Origin: an uncultured Bryobacterales bacterium | GTDB taxonomy: Bacteria; Acidobacteriota; Terriglobia; Bryobacterales; Bryobacteraceae | DNA length: 64,000 nucleotides | NCBI GenBank assembly: GCA_937959285.1 | Contig: CALGAR010000143.1 | Location: 24,984 to 88,983, forward strand | Reading direction: 5' to 3' | Part shown: one piece after another, positions 7,882 through 17,163 of the stretch | Numbering within the stretch: the stretch's first letter is position 1 | Layout of the letters: every line of letters begins with the position of its first letter | Made by a program: the position numbers and the translations under genes | The notes under the pieces: model-generated | What the model was told of the DNA's origin: nothing | The model's input: the letters and a program-made list of their open reading frames with translations, nothing else | Databases searched by the model: none

Positions 7882-8592
7882 TTGCAGCGTTTGGGCTTGC
7901 CCGCGATCCTTCTTTTCTTCTTGCTGGCTGCGCCTGCGGTTCCGCAGGACCCCAGCTCGGAGGTCCTTTGCCGCTACCTTGCCGCCTCTAGCCAGCCCCC
8001 ACTTCGTGGCGTGTCCATGGAGGTGGACTTTGAGGCGAAGCTTCCCAAGCTGAAGAAGGAAGGGAGGCTGCAGGCGCTCCGGATCATCTCAAAGCTGGGA
8101 GAGATCCGGTATGTTGTCGAGCGCTTCGTGGGCGACAACTCGATCAAGAAAGACGTCATCGCCCGCTACATGCAGGCGGAAACTCAGGCTCAGGAAGGCT
8201 CGGCAAGCGGCGACGTCGCCGTTACCCCGCAGAACTATAAGTTCAAGTACAAGGGGCTGACGGAGAGGGACGGTAGAGAATACCACGTCTTTCAACTGAC
8301 GCCGCGCAAGAAGCGAGTCGGCTTATACAAGGGGGAACTGTGGCTTGATCCGGTCACCTGCCTCCCCGTCCGTGAAGCCGGCCGGCTTGTAAAGACGCCG
8401 TCGATCTTCCTCAAGAAGATTGAGTTTGTGCGCGACTACGAGATTCGCGACGGACGTGCTCTGCCGAAACAGATTCAGAGCACCGTCGATACCCGGTTCT
8501 GGGGTCCCGCCGAGCTCATGATCCATTTCAGGAATCTGTCCGTTTACACCGAACCGGAAGCGCCGAGCTTTACGGTTTCCGAGCTGAATTAG
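7882..8592 (+). CDS. Periplasmic protein of LolA-like type
   Basis: 236 residues starting at TTG (7882), supported by an AGAGGTG ribosome-binding site 7-8 nt upstream and an immediate signal peptide (LPAILLFFLLAAPAVPQ). The mature part has paired features of the LolA/LolB/MucB-like half-barrel: an early LRG-x-SMEVDFEAKLPKL strand region and a later LYKGELWLDPVTCLPVREAG strand, followed by TVDTRFWGPAELMIHFRN. Proteins of this kind bind lipid or lipoprotein chains in the periplasm. This assignment rests on pattern alone. The gene stands by itself ahead of the glycan locus. Confidence 0.6.
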   Translation: MQRLGLPAILLFFLLAAPAVPQDPSSEVLCRYLAASSQPPLRGVSMEVDFEAKLPKLKKEGRLQALRIISKLGEIRYVVERFVGDNSIKKDVIARYMQAETQAQEGSASGDVAVTPQNYKFKYKGLTERDGREYHVFQLTPRKKRVGLYKGELWLDPVTCLPVREAGRLVKTPSIFLKKIEFVRDYEIRDGRALPKQIQSTVDTRFWGPAELMIHFRNLSVYTEPEAPSFTVSELN

Positions 8593-8724
8593 CCGCAGAG
8601 CCTTCCAGGATCTACCCACAGCCAGTTCTGCAAGTTACGGCTCCCGCCATCGGCCTTTCCCGGGTTAAGGCGTGAAACTGGGGAGGGAATCTAAAAGTCC
8701 TACAGACGGACCTATCTTGACCCT

Positions 8725-10926
8725 GTGTCCAACTTTGACGGCACAGGAACAAGAAGCGACCGGCTGAAGAACGCAGCGGGAGGCTTCCGTCTGGATTTGA
8801 AAATCGGCAATGTCCGCAACATCATCGTTCTGCGCGCGCTGCCCGGCCTTGGCGACATGCTTTGTTTGGTGCCGGCGGCACGGTCTTTACGGCGTGCGCT
8901 ACCGCATGCCCGGATCACACTGCTGGGTTTACCGTCGGCCGAACCCTTTGCGCAGCGGTTCCGTCACTACTTTGATGAATTCCTGAAGCTGCCGGCGTTC
9001 CCGGGAATTTGGGAGGCGGAAGACCACACGGTTCGTGAACTGCCCTCCTTTCTGGCTGCTGTCCAGCAGCGCGAGTACGACCTCGCCCTCCAACTTCACG
9101 GCAGCGGAACGATTAGCAATACTCTCATCTCCTTGATTGGAGCGAAGCGGACGGCAGGATTTTTTGAAGAGGGCCGCTATCGCCCCGAAAACGGACTCTT
9201 CTTTGAATATCCCGGCAATCTTTCCGAAATTCGGAGAAATCTTGCGCTCCTTCAGCACTTGGGGATTCCGTGTAGCGGCGAGCATTTGGAATTCCCACTT
9301 GCTTCCGCTGACTTCGGGGAGCTTGATCGCGTCGAAGGCGCCAAGGATCTCCGCCCGAACGAGTACGTGTGCATACACCCGGGCGCGAAAACGGCATCCC
9401 GGCGCTGGCTTCCTGAGCGCTTCGCGGCCGTGGCAGATGAACTGGCGCGGCACGACCTGAAGGTCGTATTGACGGGCAGGCAGGACGAAGCCGCCTTGAA
9501 CGAAGCGGTGGCGCAGGCGATGCATGAGCCGTGCGTGAATCTGGCGTGCGATATGAGCGCCGGAGCTCTCGCAGCGCTGCTATCCCGGGCGCGCCTGGTT
9601 GTTTCCAACGATACGGGCGTTTCCCATCTGGCGGCAGCTCTTCGCGTGCCTAGCGTTGTGATCTTCAGCGCAGCTGATCCTGTCCGCTGGGCTCCGCTTG
9701 ACACCCGGCGTCACCGGGCGATCTTTGCTCCTGTCGACTGCCGGCCCTGTTCGTACGAGGAGTGCCCCATCCATCATCCCTGCGTCGAGAATGTCGAAAC
9801 AGAGGCGGTCCTTGCGCCCGCGCTCGAACTTCTCGAGTCGGACTGGTTGCAGCCCCGGGATGACTGGAAGCATGTCAGGAAGCTGCTTGCAATCCGCCTG
9901 GGACCACCCGAAGGAGTGATCCAGTGCGGACCCGCCCTCCGCGCTTTGCGCGAGGCCCTTCCTGAAGCAACCATTACCCTTGCTTCGACGGCTGCCGGCA
10001 GCGCTGCTGTGCCCTTGCTGCCCTGGGTTGACGACTCTCTGATTCTGCGCTCCGCAAAAACGAAAGCGGATGGCATCTTCATCGATCCCTTCCAGCAATC
10101 GGAATTTATTGGGAATCTGGCGTCGCGCGGTTTCGATGGCGCCATTCTCTTTACGAACCCAAGACAATCGCCTTATTCCGCCGCGTACGCTTGCGCGCTT
10201 GCGGGTATCCCTTTGCGGGCTGCCCAGTCGATGGAATTCGGAGGCGCGCTGCTGACGGACTGGGTCCGATGTTCCAATCTCAACACAAATCTTGTGAACC
10301 GCCACCTGGACCTTGTCGAGGATCTCGGATTTCAAGTTCGGAGGACGGAGATTGAGCTGAGGCTCCCCTCGCAGGCGAGGGCGGAGGCAGATGCGAGTCT
10401 GCGGCAGGTGGGATTGGGTCTTGACCAACCATTCCTGCTGTTCGCCGCTCCACACCGTGTGCAGGCAGAGGCTACCGGAATCATACGTGAGGAACTCGGC
10501 GAGCTGTGGCGCCTGCTGGATGGGGCCAGGCTTGCCGCACAGGAGGCCAAGCTGCCCTTGGCCGTGGTCGCGAATGGTCCGGAGCGAGAGGCGATCAGCC
10601 TCGTCTTCGGTAGCGCGGACGTCCGCCTCCTGCCGCCTCTCAACGATTTCTCACGGCTGGCGGCCCTGATCTCAGCCGCGTCTCTGCTGTTTACCGGCAG
10701 GCCGTCTTTGGTTTCGATCGCCGATGCCTTTCGGATCCCGATTCTGTGCGTTCGACCTCCTGCGCGTCCCCTTTCTCAATGGGCCCCGCTCGTTTCACCG
10801 TTCCGCGTGCCAGCACCGGAGGCGCCGCCGAAGAAGCTGGCTGAGACTGCGCTTTCATTGCTCGATCTCGGCGCTGGTTCCTTTGCGACCGCGAGCCAAT
10901 CTCACTCGACCAGGAGGATTGCGTGA
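8725..10926 (+). CDS. Tandem GT9 protein: two heptosyltransferase-type domains
   Basis: 733 residues, about twice the normal length of a GT9 enzyme. Domain 1 (about 32-375) has IIVLRALPGLGDMLCL at its start, HPGAKTASRRW (218-228) and the donor-site motif SNDTGVSHLAAA (294-305). Near its end is a four-Cys motif, C339-C342-C347-C353. Domain 2 (about 383-715) repeats the fold (LLAIRLGPPEGVIQCGPALRALRE) but its motif has decayed to FTGRPSLVSIADAF and it has no Cys cluster, so it may be inactive or play a binding role. Family members transfer heptose from ADP-heptose. The GTG start has no clear ribosome-binding site, so the first 30 residues are uncertain. It is the first gene of the glycan locus and its stop overlaps the next start (GTGA). 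Confidence 0.82.
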   Translation: MSNFDGTGTRSDRLKNAAGGFRLDLKIGNVRNIIVLRALPGLGDMLCLVPAARSLRRALPHARITLLGLPSAEPFAQRFRHYFDEFLKLPAFPGIWEAEDHTVRELPSFLAAVQQREYDLALQLHGSGTISNTLISLIGAKRTAGFFEEGRYRPENGLFFEYPGNLSEIRRNLALLQHLGIPCSGEHLEFPLASADFGELDRVEGAKDLRPNEYVCIHPGAKTASRRWLPERFAAVADELARHDLKVVLTGRQDEAALNEAVAQAMHEPCVNLACDMSAGALAALLSRARLVVSNDTGVSHLAAALRVPSVVIFSAADPVRWAPLDTRRHRAIFAPVDCRPCSYEECPIHHPCVENVETEAVLAPALELLESDWLQPRDDWKHVRKLLAIRLGPPEGVIQCGPALRALREALPEATITLASTAAGSAAVPLLPWVDDSLILRSAKTKADGIFIDPFQQSEFIGNLASRGFDGAILFTNPRQSPYSAAYACALAGIPLRAAQSMEFGGALLTDWVRCSNLNTNLVNRHLDLVEDLGFQVRRTEIELRLPSQARAEADASLRQVGLGLDQPFLLFAAPHRVQAEATGIIREELGELWRLLDGARLAAQEAKLPLAVVANGPEREAISLVFGSADVRLLPPLNDFSRLAALISAASLLFTGRPSLVSIADAFRIPILCVRPPARPLSQWAPLVSPFRVPAPEAPPKKLAETALSLLDLGAGSFATASQSHSTRRIA

Positions 10927-11924
10927 CTCGATTGCGCGTGCTCACCTGGCACATCCATGGAAGCTATCTCTACTATCTCGCGCACGCCAACATCGATTTC
11001 GTCGTACCTTTCAAGCCGGATCGTCCCGAAGGCTATGGAGGACGCGGAGGAACATTGCCTTGGCCGGAGAACCTGCAGGAGTTGCCTGCCGAAGAGGTGC
11101 GGCGTCATGAGTTCGATTGCATCCTCTTTCAGTCTCAGAAGAACTATCTCGAAGACCAGTACGAGATTCTGAGCGAAAAGCAGCGGCTACTCCCTCGCAT
11201 CTACCTGGAACACGATCCGCCCCGGCACAGTCCGACCGACACTCCTCACCCGGTCGACGACCCCGGCGTTCTGCTAATTCACGTCACGCCCTTTAACGAA
11301 TTGATGTGGGATAGCCGCTCCACCCCCATACGCGTCATTGAGCACGGCGTTACCGTTCCGGACGATGCCCGGTACAGCGGAGAGCTGGAACGCGGCTTGG
11401 TCATAATCAATGGGCTACGATCGCGCGGGCGGCGTCTGGGAGTTGACATCTTCGAACGCGTGCGGGCTGAAGTGCCGTTGGACCTCGTAGGCATGGAGTC
11501 CGAAATGATGGGAGGACTTGGCGAGGTGGGACATGCGGCCCTCCCTTACTTTGCCTCGCGCTACCGGTTCCTCTTCAATCCGATCCGGTACACCAGCCTG
11601 GGGCTTGCGGTCTGCGAGGCGATGATGGTCGGTCTTCCAATTATCGGTCTGGCCACGACGGAGATGGCCACCGCCGTGGAAAACGGCGTTTCAGGCTACG
11701 TCGACACGGACGTCAGTCGTTTGGTTCAGCATATGAAACGACTCTTGAACGATCGCAGTGAGGCGCACCGCCTCAGCAAAGGAGCGCGGACGACAGCCCG
11801 TCAGCGCTTCTCCTTGGAGCGCTTCACCAGAGATTGGGAGGATGCCATTCGCTCCTCTGTTCGAAGATGGCGCGCGGCAGATGCGGAAGGCATCCGGATG
11901 CCAGCGGGAGAGGCAGCGCAATGA
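10923..11924 (+). CDS. GT4-type glycosyltransferase
   Basis: 333 residues, starting at GTG inside the stop of the previous gene. The N-terminal half (RVLTWHIHGSYLYYLA) is not strongly conserved. The C-terminal half has a GT-B donor site: YRFLFNPIRYTSLGLAVCEAMMVGLPIIG, then ENGVSGYV, then a QRFSLERFTRDWED tail. GT4 enzymes transfer a sugar from a nucleotide donor with retention of configuration. The E-x7-E signature is degenerate here (the first Glu is not where expected). Coupled to its neighbours by 4-nt overlaps on both sides; the role is in the same glycan. Confidence 0.78.
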   Translation: MTRLRVLTWHIHGSYLYYLAHANIDFVVPFKPDRPEGYGGRGGTLPWPENLQELPAEEVRRHEFDCILFQSQKNYLEDQYEILSEKQRLLPRIYLEHDPPRHSPTDTPHPVDDPGVLLIHVTPFNELMWDSRSTPIRVIEHGVTVPDDARYSGELERGLVIINGLRSRGRRLGVDIFERVRAEVPLDLVGMESEMMGGLGEVGHAALPYFASRYRFLFNPIRYTSLGLAVCEAMMVGLPIIGLATTEMATAVENGVSGYVDTDVSRLVQHMKRLLNDRSEAHRLSKGARTTARQRFSLERFTRDWEDAIRSSVRRWRAADAEGIRMPAGEAAQ

Positions 11925-13864
11925 TCCGGCGAGTCGCGCTCATCAGCGAACACGCATCTCCGCTATGCGCTCTCGGAACGGTGGATAGCGGCGGCCAGAA
12001 CGTGTACGTGGGGCAGCTCGCGTGCAATCTCGCGGCGAGCGGCTACCAGGTGGACGTGTTCACGAGGCGGGACAGCCCGGAGCTGTCGGAAGTCCTGCGG
12101 TGGTGCGACGGTGTCCGTGTGATCCATGTTCCAGCCGGCCCGGCGGTGTTCGTTCCGAAGGAGGAGATGCTGGGCTTGATGCCGGAGTTCACGGCCTACA
12201 TGATCGACTTCTGCCGGAGCACGTCGCAGTCTTACTGTATCCTGCACGCCAACTTCTGGATGTCCGGCCTGGTTGCGGCGGACATCAAGCAGCAACTCGG
12301 AATTCCCTTCGTGATCACCTTCCACGCGCTTGGCCGCATTCGCAGGAAGTATCAAGGACCGAACGACAAGTTCCCGGATGAGCGATTCGCCATAGAAGAC
12401 CGCATCGTGGCGGAAGCCGACCGAATCGTCGCGGAATGTCCGCAGGATGAAGAGGATCTCATTCGCCTTTATAATGCCGATCCTGCCAAAATCACGATCG
12501 TTCCCTGCGGCTTTGATCCCTCCGAGCTGTGGCCGATTCACAAGCCTGTGGCGCGCAATCACCTCGGCATTAAAGACGATGAACGAGTCATCCTCCAGCT
12601 TGGCCGCATCGTGCCGCGCAAGGGGATCGACAATGCGATTCGGGGCTTTGGACGCTTTGTCAAATCGCACGGCGCCGAAGCCCGGCTGCTCATCGTTGGC
12701 GGAGAGCGGAGCGACGCCAATGCGCCTGAAGAGCCAGAGATCGCGCGGCTGAAGGATATCGCCGAGAAGGAAGGAGTGGCTGAACTCGTCAACTTTGCAG
12801 GACGGTGTGACCGCGAGCAGTTGAAGTATTACTACAGCGCGGCTGACATCTTCGTAACCACTCCCTGGTACGAGCCGTTCGGCATTACACCCGTAGAGGC
12901 GATGGCTTGCGGCACTCCGGTGATCGGATCGAATGTCGGTGGAATCAAATTCACCGTTCGCGATAACGAAACCGGGTATCTCATCCCGCCCAATGATCCG
13001 GAGGCGCTCGCCGAGAGGATCGCCGACCTCTATAAGCATCCAAAGCTGATGAGCGTCCTCAGCCGGCAGGCAATCCGCCGCGTCAATGATCTGTTCACGT
13101 GGAAGAAAGTAGCGGACGCTGTCGCTGCCGTTTACGAAGAAGTCCTAACGGCGGGCTATCCGATCCGTCATCGGGCCGAGGATCATTTTGACCCTGTAGA
13201 ACGGGGCTTCCAGGAAACTATTCAGGTATTGCAGGAATCATCACGGCGCCTCCGGACCAGCATTCTGAAGGTGGCGGAAGCACTAAGCGACTGCTTTGCT
13301 TCGGGAGGAAAGGTGCTGATTTGCGCCAGCGGCGGCGCGGGCGGGGAAGCCCAGCGCTTTGCCGCTGACTTTTTGGGGCGCTTCAAGCGAACGGACCGCC
13401 CGGGACTTCCCGTGATCTCGTTGAACCCGGATTTCGGCTCCTTCGCATCGTGCTCGGAGGAACTGGGGGGAGATGAACTGCTCGAGCGTCAGGTGGAAGC
13501 CTTCGGCCAGGCCGGCGATATCCTCCTCGGCATCAGCCCGCTGGGCCGCTCCTTTGGGCTCATCCGAGCCTTTGGAATGGCGCGCCGCCTGGGTTTGCGC
13601 TGTATTGCAATTGCGGGTGGCACCGGCGGCGAGCTGAATCAGCTATCCGATCTTTGCGTTCTTGTTCCTTCTTCAAACGCGCAGCACATCCAGGAGGCGC
13701 AGATGGTGATCGTGCATCTGCTGTGCGAGCTCGTCGAAGAACGCTTCGGATTCCGCCGCCGGCTGGAGGATCAGCGTCCCGTGTCAAGAACCGTCGTCAA
13801 GCTGCCCCGCCTCCACCCGCAGGCGCGGACCGGGCCGTTTCGTCCGAGCAAAGCCGTTTCGTAG
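11921..13864 (+). CDS. GT4 glycosyltransferase fused to a GmhA-like SIS domain
   Basis: 647 residues from the ATG at 11921, which overlaps the previous stop (ATGA). The GT4 domain (1 to about 415) resembles sucrose-phosphate-synthase/mannosyltransferase types: GTVDSGGQNVYVGQLA near 19-34, GRIVPRKGID (228-237) and EPFGITPVEAMACG (318-331). The SIS domain (about 430-610) resembles sedoheptulose-7-phosphate isomerase GmhA. Compared with E. coli GmhA, its SGGAGGEAQRFAAD stretch (470-483) carries Arg where zinc-ligand His61 is expected and Asp where Glu65 is expected, while the Gln (591) and one His (599) near IQEAQ are kept. It may therefore be a sugar-phosphate-binding (DiaA-like) domain rather than an active isomerase. 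Confidence 0.85.
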   Translation: MIRRVALISEHASPLCALGTVDSGGQNVYVGQLACNLAASGYQVDVFTRRDSPELSEVLRWCDGVRVIHVPAGPAVFVPKEEMLGLMPEFTAYMIDFCRSTSQSYCILHANFWMSGLVAADIKQQLGIPFVITFHALGRIRRKYQGPNDKFPDERFAIEDRIVAEADRIVAECPQDEEDLIRLYNADPAKITIVPCGFDPSELWPIHKPVARNHLGIKDDERVILQLGRIVPRKGIDNAIRGFGRFVKSHGAEARLLIVGGERSDANAPEEPEIARLKDIAEKEGVAELVNFAGRCDREQLKYYYSAADIFVTTPWYEPFGITPVEAMACGTPVIGSNVGGIKFTVRDNETGYLIPPNDPEALAERIADLYKHPKLMSVLSRQAIRRVNDLFTWKKVADAVAAVYEEVLTAGYPIRHRAEDHFDPVERGFQETIQVLQESSRRLRTSILKVAEALSDCFASGGKVLICASGGAGGEAQRFAADFLGRFKRTDRPGLPVISLNPDFGSFASCSEELGGDELLERQVEAFGQAGDILLGISPLGRSFGLIRAFGMARRLGLRCIAIAGGTGGELNQLSDLCVLVPSSNAQHIQEAQMVIVHLLCELVEERFGFRRRLEDQRPVSRTVVKLPRLHPQARTGPFRPSKAVS

Positions 13865-13888
13865 TCAGGGACTGGAGGAGGATGACGC

Positions 13889-14611
13889 ATGCGTGATCTA
13901 GCTGGAAGAGTCGCGATCGTGACAGGCGCGGGCCGGGGTTTGGGCGCGGCGATTTCCCACAACCTCGCCGCTGCGGGAGTCAACGTGATTGCCGCGGACA
14001 TCTGCGGCGATCTTGCGGAACAGACAGCCGCTGCGATCACCAACGGAGTCCGGGCCGAACCTTACACCTTCGACGCTGGCGATGAGCGCGAGACGGCGTC
14101 TCTGGTTCAGCACGTACTGAAGAACTTCGGACGTCTCGACATCATCGTCAACAATGCCGGTACCGATGTGACTGTGCCGGTTGAGGAGCTGCAGTTTGAC
14201 GACTGGGACCGCATTCAACGGACGAACCTACGCGGACCGTTCGTCATGGCCAAGACGGTCTTTCCGGTCTTAAGGAGTGCCGGAGGGGGACATATCGTCA
14301 ACATCGTCTCCACCGCGGCGAAGCGCGCTTGGGCCAACGCCTCCGCCTATCACGCCAGTAAGTGGGGCCTGCTTGGTTTGAGCCACGCCTTGCATGTGGA
14401 AGGACGGCCTGTGGGAATCAAGGTCACGGCTGTGATCTGCGGCGGCATGCGCACACCATTCCTGCTCGACCGCTTCCCGGACCTCGATCCCAATGTTTTG
14501 CAAGACCCCCGGAACGTCGCGGAGACTGTGCGCTTCGTGCTCTCGCAGCCCGATGAAACTGTGATCCCGGAGATTATGGTGCTGCCGGTTCGGGAAACAT
14601 CCTGGCCATGA
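13889..14611 (+). CDS. SDR-family oxidoreductase of the glycan locus
   Basis: 240 residues. TGAGRGLG (12-19), NNAG (88-91) and catalytic Ser141, Tyr154 and Lys158 (YHASK) are all present, so it is a classical SDR. The end is VIPEIMVLPVRETSWP rather than the usual DGG-type ending. It sits 24 nt after the GT4-SIS fusion and its stop overlaps gmhB by 4 nt, which suggests it acts on a sugar or sugar-phosphate in the same pathway. Ordinary HldD epimerases are extended SDRs, larger than this, so it is not HldD. The substrate is unknown. Confidence 0.85.
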   Translation: MRDLAGRVAIVTGAGRGLGAAISHNLAAAGVNVIAADICGDLAEQTAAAITNGVRAEPYTFDAGDERETASLVQHVLKNFGRLDIIVNNAGTDVTVPVEELQFDDWDRIQRTNLRGPFVMAKTVFPVLRSAGGGHIVNIVSTAAKRAWANASAYHASKWGLLGLSHALHVEGRPVGIKVTAVICGGMRTPFLLDRFPDLDPNVLQDPRNVAETVRFVLSQPDETVIPEIMVLPVRETSWP

Positions 14612-15234
14612 GCGGAAAGAGGAAGGCGATCTTTCTCGACAAGGACGGGACGCTGATTGAAAACGTGCCGTTTAACGTCGATCCGGGTCAAATTCGTCTT
14701 GCCCCGTCGGCCGAGTCCGCCCTGCCGCGCTTGTGCAGCGCCGGATTTCGCCTTGTGGTCGTTTCGAACCAGCCGGGTGTTGCGCGGGGCCTGTTCCCGG
14801 AAGCGGCCCTCGCGCGCGTGTATTCCAGAATTGCTGAATTGCTGAATACGATCCACGTCGTGCTGGACGGCTTCTATTACTGCCCCCATCATCCGGCCGG
14901 TGTTGTGCCTCCTTATGCGTCCCCGTGCGAGTGCCGGAAGCCTCGTCCCGGTCTCCTGCTTCGCGCCGCCTCGGAGATGAATCTGGACCTCGGGTCGAGC
15001 TGGCTGATCGGGGATATTCTGGACGACGTCGAAGCCGGGCATGCCGCCGGATGCCGCTCTATTCTGATCGCGAACGGAAACGAGACGGAATGGAAAATCT
15101 CGCCTTCGCGCTGGCCTGACTACATCGCCACCGATCTCGCCAGCGCTGCGGAATACATTCTCGGGTCTTCCCGCATGCTGCCTGCAGTTGACGCCCGGCC
15201 AACTGCGTCAGCCGGCTACCGGAACGCGCGATGA
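14608..15234 (+). CDS. gmhB: HAD-IIIA phosphatase, D-glycero-D-manno-heptose-1,7-bisphosphate 7-phosphatase type
   Basis: 208 residues. It has DKDGT (11-15) with the nucleophile Asp11, SNQPGVARG (53-61), Lys111 and GDILDD (135-140). The zinc loop typical of GmhB is present: Cys92, His94, Cys107 and Cys109 (CPHH, then CECRKP). GmhB removes the 7-phosphate during ADP-heptose synthesis, and related HAD enzymes act on histidinol phosphate, but the Cys loop and the GT9 neighbours favour the heptose role. Overlaps both neighbours by 4 nt. hldE, hldD and a stand-alone gmhA are not in this window. Confidence 0.88.
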   Translation: MSGKRKAIFLDKDGTLIENVPFNVDPGQIRLAPSAESALPRLCSAGFRLVVVSNQPGVARGLFPEAALARVYSRIAELLNTIHVVLDGFYYCPHHPAGVVPPYASPCECRKPRPGLLLRAASEMNLDLGSSWLIGDILDDVEAGHAAGCRSILIANGNETEWKISPSRWPDYIATDLASAAEYILGSSRMLPAVDARPTASAGYRNAR

Positions 15235-16337
15235 GTCGATGGAGAGAAGCACGGCGGTTCCTTTGTGTTCGTCTCGATGCGATGGGAGACCTGCTCATGA
15301 CGACCCCCGCAATTCGAGCGATCCGTGAATACGTCCCCTCTTCTTCCATCACGCTTCTGACCTCCCCGTCGGGCGCGGCTGTCGCGTCGATGGTGCCGGA
15401 GATCGATGAGTTTCTTATCTACGAAGCGCCCTGGATGAAAGCTACCGGGCGGCGGGAGAGCAGCGGCCCTGAGTTCGATCTCGCCAGCCGTCTGCGGCGT
15501 CTTTCCTTCGATGCGGCAGTCATCTTTACCGTCTACAGCCAGAGTCCTCTCCCAGCGGCCTTGCTCTGCTACATGGCAGATATCCCGCTTCGCCTGGCGC
15601 ACTGCCGCGAGAACCCGTATCAATTGCTGACAGATTGGGTTCCGGAGACGGAGCCGCAGCAGGGCATTCGCCACGAATGCCGCCGCCACCTGGATCTGGT
15701 CGCAAGCGTCGGCTTTCACGCCACCGATGCCCGCATGTCGCTGCGTCCCGATCCGGAGGTGTGTGCGAGAGTCAGGAAGCTCTTGCAGGAGTGCGGTGTT
15801 TGGGGCGAAGGGCCGTGGACCGTGATACATCCGGGCGCGAGCGCTCCATCGCGGCGCTATCCGCCGGAACTGTTTGCCGCTGCCTGCCGCGCTTTAGTTG
15901 TTGAGCAAGGATGGCGTATCGTTTTTACCGGATCAGCTGAGGAAGCTTCTCTTGTCGAGGAAATTTTGCGAACGATGAATGCCCCAGGCGTGTCGCTTGC
16001 CGGACGGCTCGGTGTGGATGGTCTTACTGCCCTCTTATCCTTCGCCCCTCTCCTGATCTCGAACAATACCGGACCCGTGCACATCGCTGCCGCGCTCGGC
16101 ACGCCCGTTGTAGATCTCTACGCGCTTACGAATCCCCAGCATACGCCGTGGCGCGTGCCGAATCGCGTGCTCTCGTTCGACGTCCCCTGCAAGTACTGCT
16201 ACAAGAGTATCTGCCCGGAGGGCCACAACGATTGCTTGCGCAGGATTGCGCCGTCAGAAGTCGTTCAAGCCGCGCTCGACTTGTACAGAGAGACCCGGCA
16301 GGGCGCTTTGAAGAAGGAGCTTCTGGCGGATGCCTGA
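15231..16337 (+). CDS. GT9 heptosyltransferase-family protein
   Basis: 368 residues. The N-terminus FLCVRLDAMGDLLMTTPAI (10-28) is the GT9 opening motif. HPGASAPSRRYP (200-211) and SNNTGPVHIAAA (277-288) form the donor site. A four-Cys motif (C320, C323, C328, C335) lies near the C-terminus, followed by a RRIAPSEV helix. GT9 enzymes use ADP-heptose to extend LPS core in well-studied Gram-negatives. Here the acceptor is unknown. The start overlaps gmhB by 4 nt, and the stop overlaps the next GT2 gene by 8 nt. Confidence 0.9.
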   Translation: MSRWREARRFLCVRLDAMGDLLMTTPAIRAIREYVPSSSITLLTSPSGAAVASMVPEIDEFLIYEAPWMKATGRRESSGPEFDLASRLRRLSFDAAVIFTVYSQSPLPAALLCYMADIPLRLAHCRENPYQLLTDWVPETEPQQGIRHECRRHLDLVASVGFHATDARMSLRPDPEVCARVRKLLQECGVWGEGPWTVIHPGASAPSRRYPPELFAAACRALVVEQGWRIVFTGSAEEASLVEEILRTMNAPGVSLAGRLGVDGLTALLSFAPLLISNNTGPVHIAAALGTPVVDLYALTNPQHTPWRVPNRVLSFDVPCKYCYKSICPEGHNDCLRRIAPSEVVQAALDLYRETRQGALKKELLADA

Positions 16338-17163
16338 AGTCGAAGTGCTCATTCCGACGTACAACCGGCCCGGTGCTCTCGCTGTCACGCTTGCAAGTCT
16401 TGTTGGGCAGCAGATGCGCGAGTTCGATGTTGTGATCTCGGACCAGAGCGAACCGGGCATCGCTCTGGACAGCGGCGAGGTTCGCGCCGTGCTCCGGGTG
16501 TTGTCAGCGCGGGGGCACAGGGTCCAGTTCTTGCGAAATCTTCCACGACGAGGGCTCGCCCACCAGCGGCAGTTCCTGCTGGATCATTCCAGCGCGCGCT
16601 ATCTCCTGTTCCTCGATGACGACGTCATTCTCGAGCCGGAAGTTGTGGGACGGATGTATAGCGTGCTGTGCGAGGACGGGTGCGGGTTTGCGGGGTGCGC
16701 GGTGATCGGTCTGAGTTACTTGGATGATGTTCGGCCGCACGAGCAGGAGATTGAGTTCTGGGACGGGCCCGTTGAGCCGGAAATCGTGACTCCCGAGTCT
16801 CCTATGTGGCAGCGTTACCGTCTCCATAATGCAGCCAATCTGTACCACGTGCAGCAGCGCCTGAACCTGGCTCCCGGGGAAGTTCGCAAGTATCGGGTAG
16901 CGTGGGTCGGCGGATGCGTGATGTACCGCGCCGATGCTTTGCGCGATGCCGGCGGATTCGAATTCTGGCGGGAACTGCCGGAGGATCACTGCGGGGAAGA
17001 CGTTCTGGCGCAGCTGCGTGTCATGGCCAGGTTCGGCGGGTGCGGGCTTCTTCCCTCTGGCGTCTATCATCAGGAGCTGCCGACGACAGTTCGCAACCGG
17101 AACATTGACGCGCCTCGCATTCTCGGCCTCGACACCGAGCCTGGCGGCTTCGCGGCGAAGTGA
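16330..17163 (+). CDS. GT2-family glycosyltransferase
   Basis: 277 residues starting MPEVEVLIPTYNRPG, the GT-A opening of family 2. DDD at 96-98 (LLFLDDDVIL) is the metal- and donor-binding motif. A later WVGGCVMYRADAL segment and the ELPEDHCGEDVLAQLR segment (likely catalytic ED) match GT2 organisation. No membrane helices are visible, so the enzyme is cytosolic. It sits in the glycan operon and its stop is followed directly by the ATG of the DUF421 gene. Confidence 0.9.
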   Translation: MPEVEVLIPTYNRPGALAVTLASLVGQQMREFDVVISDQSEPGIALDSGEVRAVLRVLSARGHRVQFLRNLPRRGLAHQRQFLLDHSSARYLLFLDDDVILEPEVVGRMYSVLCEDGCGFAGCAVIGLSYLDDVRPHEQEIEFWDGPVEPEIVTPESPMWQRYRLHNAANLYHVQQRLNLAPGEVRKYRVAWVGGCVMYRADALRDAGGFEFWRELPEDHCGEDVLAQLRVMARFGGCGLLPSGVYHQELPTTVRNRNIDAPRILGLDTEPGGFAAK

